NCBI RefSeq assembly: GCF_014193255.1
Contig: NZ_JACHZB010000007.1
Location: 62,001 to 126,000 of the forward strand
Direction of reading: 5' to 3'
DNA from: Rhizobium sp. BK196
GTDB taxonomy: Bacteria; Pseudomonadota; Alphaproteobacteria; Rhizobiales; Rhizobiaceae
DNA length: 64,000 nucleotides
The position numbers and the translations under genes are program-made. Under the pieces are notes generated by a model. It did not search any database. It saw only the letters and a program-made list of their open reading frames with translations, and was not told the origin of the DNA. Positions 60,025 through 64,000 of the stretch are shown here, piece after piece. Each line of letters begins with the position of its first letter. Position 1 is the stretch's first letter.

Positions 60025-61095
60025 CTATCCCTGCAGGGAGGCTCCGAGCAGCAACACGCCCATCAGGATCACGAGAATTGCTCCCAGGATCTCGATCGCA
60101 TTGCCGATCCAGACGGAGGCTGACGAGCCGCGGCCGGAGAGACGAACTGCCGTGCTCTTGGCGGTGACGGCAAGTGTAGCGAGGATTGCCACGGTGATCG
60201 CGGTGCCGAGCGACATGGCGACGACCGAGAGCATGCCGCCGAGATAAAGCCCGTTCAGCAGCGAGAAGGTCATGACCAGCAGTGCGCCGGAGCAGGGCCG
60301 TAAGCCCACGGCGATTACCGCCGACCACGCCTCGCGGACGCTGAACTTGTCGCCGCTGACCAGCGCGGGATCTGGCAAGTGTGAATTGCCGCAGGTCTCG
60401 CAGACCATGCCTGGTATATAGGTATGGTCACGCTCGACGGCCTGCGCCTTGCCGTTGAAGCTGAAATTAGGGTTTTGGCGGTGTGCGGCATTATCCTTCC
60501 AGTCCAGCATCATGCTGACGGGTCCGGCGGGCGTTGCCATGAGCTGACGGCGTGGCAGCCTGCCGGCCATCGAGCGCAGCTTGCGGAAGAGTAGCCAGCC
60601 ACCGAAGAGGATGACCATCACGAAGCTTGTGATTTCCATCGCCTGTGTTGCCATGGTCAGGGTGATACCGGTGCCACGCAGCACTAGCCACGCGCCGCCG
60701 ACAAGTACGACAGCCATGACGCCCTGGACGAAGGCTGAGATGAAGGAGATCACGACGCCACGCCGAAGCTCGACCTCGTTGGCGATCATGTAGGATGAGA
60801 TGACCGCCTTGCCGTGGCCGGGGCCAGCGGCATGAAAGATGCCATAGGCGAAGGAGAGGCCGATGAGCGAGGACAGCCGCCAAGGGTCTTCGCGCATGGC
60901 TTTCAGCGCGCCGGTCAGCGCACGATAAAAGGCCTGCTGCTCGTAGTTCACGTAGAGAAACAGAGACGCGAGCGGCCCACCCGTCGGCTGGAAGCTCGGT
61001 TCCGCCGTGCCGATACCGAGCGGCGATTGCGCATGGGCAGTCACGACCATGACAGCGAACGCGAGCAGGGCGAGCGGCAGGCGTTTTGTCAGCAT
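60025..61095 (-). CDS. NicO/RcnA-type nickel-cobalt exporter
   Basis: A 356-residue membrane protein with an N-terminal signal or anchor (MLTKRLPLALLAFAVMVVTA) and about six further helices. HAAGPGHGKAVISSYM (residues about 95-110) is the conserved His-rich motif of the family; a cytosolic or periplasmic loop at about 205-255 holds CETCGNSH, a possible metal-binding site; VGLRPCSGALLVMTF near residue 272 is the second hallmark. Likely exports Ni or Co, or inserts metal with its DUF1007 partner; the DUF1007 gene upstream overlaps it by 7 bp. Confidence 0.85.
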   Translation of the reverse strand: MLTKRLPLALLAFAVMVVTAHAQSPLGIGTAEPSFQPTGGPLASLFLYVNYEQQAFYRALTGALKAMREDPWRLSSLIGLSFAYGIFHAAGPGHGKAVISSYMIANEVELRRGVVISFISAFVQGVMAVVLVGGAWLVLRGTGITLTMATQAMEITSFVMVILFGGWLLFRKLRSMAGRLPRRQLMATPAGPVSMMLDWKDNAAHRQNPNFSFNGKAQAVERDHTYIPGMVCETCGNSHLPDPALVSGDKFSVREAWSAVIAVGLRPCSGALLVMTFSLLNGLYLGGMLSVVAMSLGTAITVAILATLAVTAKSTAVRLSGRGSSASVWIGNAIEILGAILVILMGVLLLGASLQG

Positions 61096-61730
61096 GTGAC
61101 CTCCAGCCGTGTGGCAAAGAGTTTCGACATATTGGTACCAGTCGGATCGTTGAAGAAAGCATCGGTCAGCGACTGCTTGTTTTCCGAAATCACCTGGTCC
61201 GCATCCGGGCGCACGACGGCGCGCTTGCAAGCCTTGAAACCGTCGCCGACTGTCGCGAGTTCGTTGTCGGTCGGAAAGTCGATCGAGGTGTAGAGCGTCG
61301 GATCATAGACGCCGAAGGACAGCTTTCCTTTCAGCGGCATCTTTTCGACCGGCTTGACCGCAAAAAACATCAGAAGCTGACCTTCCTTGTAGTCGACATG
61401 GATGATGTCGGGCTTCTGAACGGTGATGTTCTTACCGTCGATCGTCAGGTTCATATAATAATCGTAGTCAGCGAGCGAATCCCGGACCGTCTTGCCGACC
61501 TCGGCGAGTTCGTTCGGCTCCAGTTTCAGATCGGTGTTCTTGTCGAAATCCATGACGACCGAAGAGGAGAAGACCTCGTCGAAACGCCAGACATTGCGCA
61601 GCTCCTGAATGCTGCCGTCAGGTGCTGCGACGATTTCCAGCCGTGCCTCCACGAAGATATGCGGATGGGCGAAGGCGGTGGCGGGGGCCAGTGAAAGAAG
61701 CCCAACCGTCAAAAGTGTCGATCTTTTCAT
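61089..61730 (-). CDS. DUF1007 periplasmic protein, partner of the NicO transporter
   Basis: A 213-residue DUF1007 protein. Signal peptide MKRSTLLTVGLLSLAPATAF is followed by HPHIFVEARLEIVAA, whose His-Pro-His after cleavage could be an N-terminal metal site; FDEVFSSSVVMDFDKN and YYMNLTIDGK are family segments. The DUF1007-NicO pairing is widespread in Proteobacteria with metal homeostasis. Start overlaps nothing; stop overlaps the transporter's ATG. Confidence 0.85.
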   Translation of the reverse strand: MKRSTLLTVGLLSLAPATAFAHPHIFVEARLEIVAAPDGSIQELRNVWRFDEVFSSSVVMDFDKNTDLKLEPNELAEVGKTVRDSLADYDYYMNLTIDGKNITVQKPDIIHVDYKEGQLLMFFAVKPVEKMPLKGKLSFGVYDPTLYTSIDFPTDNELATVGDGFKACKRAVVRPDADQVISENKQSLTDAFFNDPTGTNMSKLFATRLEVTC

Positions 61731-61826
61731 GCTTACCCGTTGCCCTGTTCGGTTGGGTGATTTCTCACCAGAAAATGGGACGGAATTGGGACCGGTCCTG
61801 CGACGCTTGGGCGCGCTATCCCTCTA

Positions 61827-62720
61827 TCAGGGATGCTTCTTGAACCAGTTGTGGAGGTAATCCACGAAGATCCTGACCTTTGCCGGCAGATAGCGGCGGT
61901 GCGGGTAGACAGCATAGATGCCGCGGTCGGTCGGAATATAGTCGTTGAACAACGTCACCAACCTGCCATCCTCGATCGGTTTGCGAGCGATGAAGTCAGG
62001 AATCAGCGCAATGCCGATCCCAGACAGCGCAGCGCGCAGCGTCGCGTGCGGGCTGTTGACTTCCATCGGTCCGGACACGGCGACCGCAAAGGAGGTGTTG
62101 TCGGGGTTGTAGAAGCGGATGCTTGTCTGGCTGCGGGAATTGGTATCGACGATGAAGGGCACATTGGAGATATCGGCCGGATGCTCAATATTGGGGTACC
62201 GCTCCAGGAATTCCGGTGTGGCGCAGATATGGACGCGGAAATCCGAAATCTTGCGGGCGATCATACCGGAATCTTCGAGCTTGGTCACGCGGACCGCGAC
62301 GTCGAAGCCTTCCTCAATCAGATCGACGAAACGGTCATCGGCGGCGATCTCCAACTGCAGATTGGGGTTCTCTTTGGCGAAATCGATCAGCGACTGACCA
62401 ACATCGGCGTCGACGAAGGTGCGCGGCACGGAGACCTTCAAGCGGCCTTTCAGTTGGGCATTGTTCTCGCGTACAAGGTCCGCAAGGTTGTCGATCTCCT
62501 TCAAGATATCCGATGCGGTGCGATAATAGGTGTGGCCGGCCTCGGTCATAGAGAATTGCCGGGTGGTTCGGTTGAGCAGCAGCGCGCCGAGTTCGTCCTC
62601 CAGTTCGCGCACATATTTGGAGAGCAGCGCCTTGGAGCGTCCCGTGCGCCGCGCGGCGGCGGAAAAGCCTTCTGCTTCGACCACATCTATGAAGGCGCGT
62701 ATGCGGGTCAGCGTGTCCAT
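61827..62720 (-). CDS. LysR-family regulator
   Basis: A 297-residue LysR regulator of the CrgA/AaeR-like group: HTH in residues 1-60 (MDTLTRIRAFIDVVEAEGFS, then RTGRSKALLSKYVRELEDELG), effector domain from about 90 (GRLKVSVPRTFVDADVGQSLI ... FDVAVRVTKLEDSGMIARKI). I chose ATG 62720, with AAGGA 6 bases upstream; an ATG two codons earlier (62726) is immediately adjacent to that site. Same strand as DUF1007 and ends 97 bp before it. Targets unknown. Confidence 0.85.
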   Translation of the reverse strand: MDTLTRIRAFIDVVEAEGFSAAARRTGRSKALLSKYVRELEDELGALLLNRTTRQFSMTEAGHTYYRTASDILKEIDNLADLVRENNAQLKGRLKVSVPRTFVDADVGQSLIDFAKENPNLQLEIAADDRFVDLIEEGFDVAVRVTKLEDSGMIARKISDFRVHICATPEFLERYPNIEHPADISNVPFIVDTNSRSQTSIRFYNPDNTSFAVAVSGPMEVNSPHATLRAALSGIGIALIPDFIARKPIEDGRLVTLFNDYIPTDRGIYAVYPHRRYLPAKVRIFVDYLHNWFKKHP

Positions 62721-62726
62721 AACCAT

Positions 62727-63247
62727 TCCTTATCTGTTTCGGAATGTTGAACAAATCCCGCCGTCGCGTTCAATTTATTTTTTTGAGCGGTCATCAAAAA
62801 TCCTCTTGATTATGTCAGCGAATATTCTTATTTCCCACTCAGCCCAAAGTCGCACGTGCCCATGGGTGTCCGCCGAACCCTCGAATTGGTGAGGAAATCG
62901 GTAAGGTACCTGGAATTAACCCCTCCAGTCGCTATTTCGGCCAACCGGAAAATGCGAGGACGCCTGAAGCAACGACGGTGCGGGCCTTTTTGTTCTCTCC
63001 CTGCTTTCCATCAGCGGGGGTTACTGAAGAGGCACACCTTCATTGCCGGAAGTGCGGCAGGGATATTCCCTCCAATCCATGGCAGACAAAGCCGAACCTA
63101 TACCGCATCCGCGGCGTTGGTTCACTATCCGCGCATCAAGCGCTGTCAAGGATCCGGGGTCTCCACCGGCTGGTTCCTGAGCGGTTCTTGCATGCCCTTT
63201 GTCCTCCGGTTGACCCCGGAGCTCTGGAATTGGAAGAGGGAATCGAT
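62727..63247 (+). other. 521-bp leader of the decarboxylase gene; candidate structured RNA
   Basis: No protein gene is convincing. On the plus strand a stop-free frame from GTG 62856 to TGA 63251 overlaps the decarboxylase ATG, but its translation is Arg-, Ser- and Cys-rich. Visible pairing: CCCTGC near 62999 with GCAGGG near 63056, and CTCCGG (63204-63209) with CCGGAG (63216-63221) just before the ribosome site AGAGGGA. Alphaproteobacterial ornithine decarboxylase genes are known to have a conserved leader RNA (speF motif, Corbino et al. 2005); this region is where it would be. I cannot check the match. Confidence 0.5.
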
Positions 63248-64000
63248 ATGACCACCCAGCGCATCCGCGACTTTCTCGCAACCCGACGTCCCGACGGTCC
63301 CTGCCTCGTGGTTGACCTCGACGTCATCAGTGACAATTTCCATGCATTCCGTCACGCCATGCCTGACAGCGCCATCTACTATGCCGTCAAGGCCAACCCG
63401 GCCCCGGAAGTCCTGAAGCTGCTCGCAGGTCTCGGCTCCAACTTCGATTGCGCGTCTGTCGCTGAAATCGAAATGGCGCTCGAAGCCGGTGCGACCGCAG
63501 CCCGTATTTCCTATGGCAACACGATCAAGAAGGAACGCGACGTTGCCCGTGCGCATGCGCTCGGCGTCAGCCTCTTTGCCGTCGACAGCCACGAGGAAGT
63601 CGAGAAAATTTCCCGTGCCGCTCCGGGTGCGCGCGTTTTCTGCCGCGTCCTGACCGATGGCGAAGGCGCTGAATGGCCGCTGTCGCGCAAATTCGGCTGC
63701 GTTCCGCAGATGGCTGTCGACGTTCTCGTCTACGCTCATCAGCTCGGCCTGCAGTCCTACGGCGTCTCGTTCCATGTCGGTTCGCAGATGACCAAGGTCG
63801 ATGCCTGGGATTCGGCTCTTGCCGATGCCAAGCGCGTCTTCGTCCAGCTTGCCAAGCAGGGCATCCACCTGCAGATGGTCAACATGGGCGGCGGCTTCCC
63901 AACGAAGTACCTGCGCGATGTTCCGTCGGCAGAAGCTTACGGCAAGTCGATCTACCAGGCGCTGCGTACGCATTTCGGCAACCAGATCCCGCAGACGATC
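63248..64000 (+). CDS. Ornithine/lysine decarboxylase, fold type III (cut by window edge)
   Basis: 251 codons of a PLP-dependent decarboxylase of the alanine-racemase fold (eukaryotic-type ODC, not the E. coli SpeC type). PLP lysine is K48 in YYAVKANPAPEVL; SYGNTIKKERDVA, FHVGSQMTKVDAW and NMGGGFPTKYL are the phosphate-binding regions. Makes putrescine from ornithine (rhizobial members often also act on lysine). AGAGGGA precedes ATG 63248. Continues past 64000. Confidence 0.92.
   Translation, partial: MTTQRIRDFLATRRPDGPCLVVDLDVISDNFHAFRHAMPDSAIYYAVKANPAPEVLKLLAGLGSNFDCASVAEIEMALEAGATAARISYGNTIKKERDVARAHALGVSLFAVDSHEEVEKISRAAPGARVFCRVLTDGEGAEWPLSRKFGCVPQMAVDVLVYAHQLGLQSYGVSFHVGSQMTKVDAWDSALADAKRVFVQLAKQGIHLQMVNMGGGFPTKYLRDVPSAEAYGKSIYQALRTHFGNQIPQTI

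Noticed and set aside
61731..61826. Cobalamin or nickel riboswitch before the DUF1007-NicO genes
   Set aside because: The gap is only 96 bp and shows just a small hairpin; too short for a cobalamin riboswitch and no NiCo motif recognised.

Overview
The window looks like chromosomal sequence from an alphaproteobacterium of the Rhizobiaceae, most likely Rhizobium in the strict sense. This rests on uniformly high GC and GC-rich third codon positions, rhizobial-type genes (exoD, a smoEFGK-mtlK polyol operon, gltX-lysS, a fold-III ornithine/lysine decarboxylase with a long leader), many sugar regulators of the SorC, LacI, ROK and RpiR families, and a RIME-like palindromic repeat. No phage, transposase, CRISPR, tRNA or rRNA was seen. 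The species assignment is inference.

Layout. 1-1.3 kb: start of a ROK sugar kinase (cut by the window edge) and exoD. 1.4-10.7 kb: polyol catabolic operon with a SorC regulator, a smoEFGK ABC importer, mannitol-type dehydrogenase, HAD phosphatase and an FGGY pentulose kinase. 10.7-14.9 kb: RpiR regulator, CysZ/EI24-like membrane protein, a probable TetR remnant, endonuclease III, DUF2244 and an Ada-type methyltransferase. 14.9-19.1 kb: second SorC regulator, transaldolase and small membrane proteins. 19.3-27.2 kb: LuxR regulator and a ydcSTUVW-like importer/aminobutyraldehyde dehydrogenase operon (polyamine type) behind a LysR gene. 27.3-33.3 kb: a rhizobial hypothetical protein, lysS and gltX, TerC, and an AraC/GyrI regulator.

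33.3-37 kb: TetR-controlled EmrAB-type efflux pair. 37.1-41.8 kb: LacI regulator with xylB-xylA, then a methyltransferase. 41.8-51.8 kb: SnoaL-like protein, LacI regulator, an RbsABC-type importer, a TIM-barrel sugar isomerase/epimerase with a Gfo/Idh/MocA dehydrogenase, DoxX and a GH1 beta-glucosidase. This looks like a coherent carbohydrate island whose substrate cannot be read from the sequence. 51.8-55.1 kb: membrane protein and MarR, then a CHASE4-like GGDEF-EAL protein. 55.1-60 kb: trhO, VOC protein, an overlapping CYTH-CHAD pair, eda, DUF533 and a small membrane protein. 60-64 kb: NicO-type metal exporter with DUF1007, LysR, and the decarboxylase cut by the right edge.

The main theme is carbohydrate and polyamine uptake feeding central metabolism: polyols to fructose or pentulose, xylose to xylulose 5-phosphate, transaldolase, and Eda. 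Most regulators sit beside visible palindromic or repeated operator candidates. I did not find an obviously new system. The best leads are the isomerase/dehydrogenase/importer/GH1 island, the decarboxylase leader, and several strong unassigned operator-like DNA elements.
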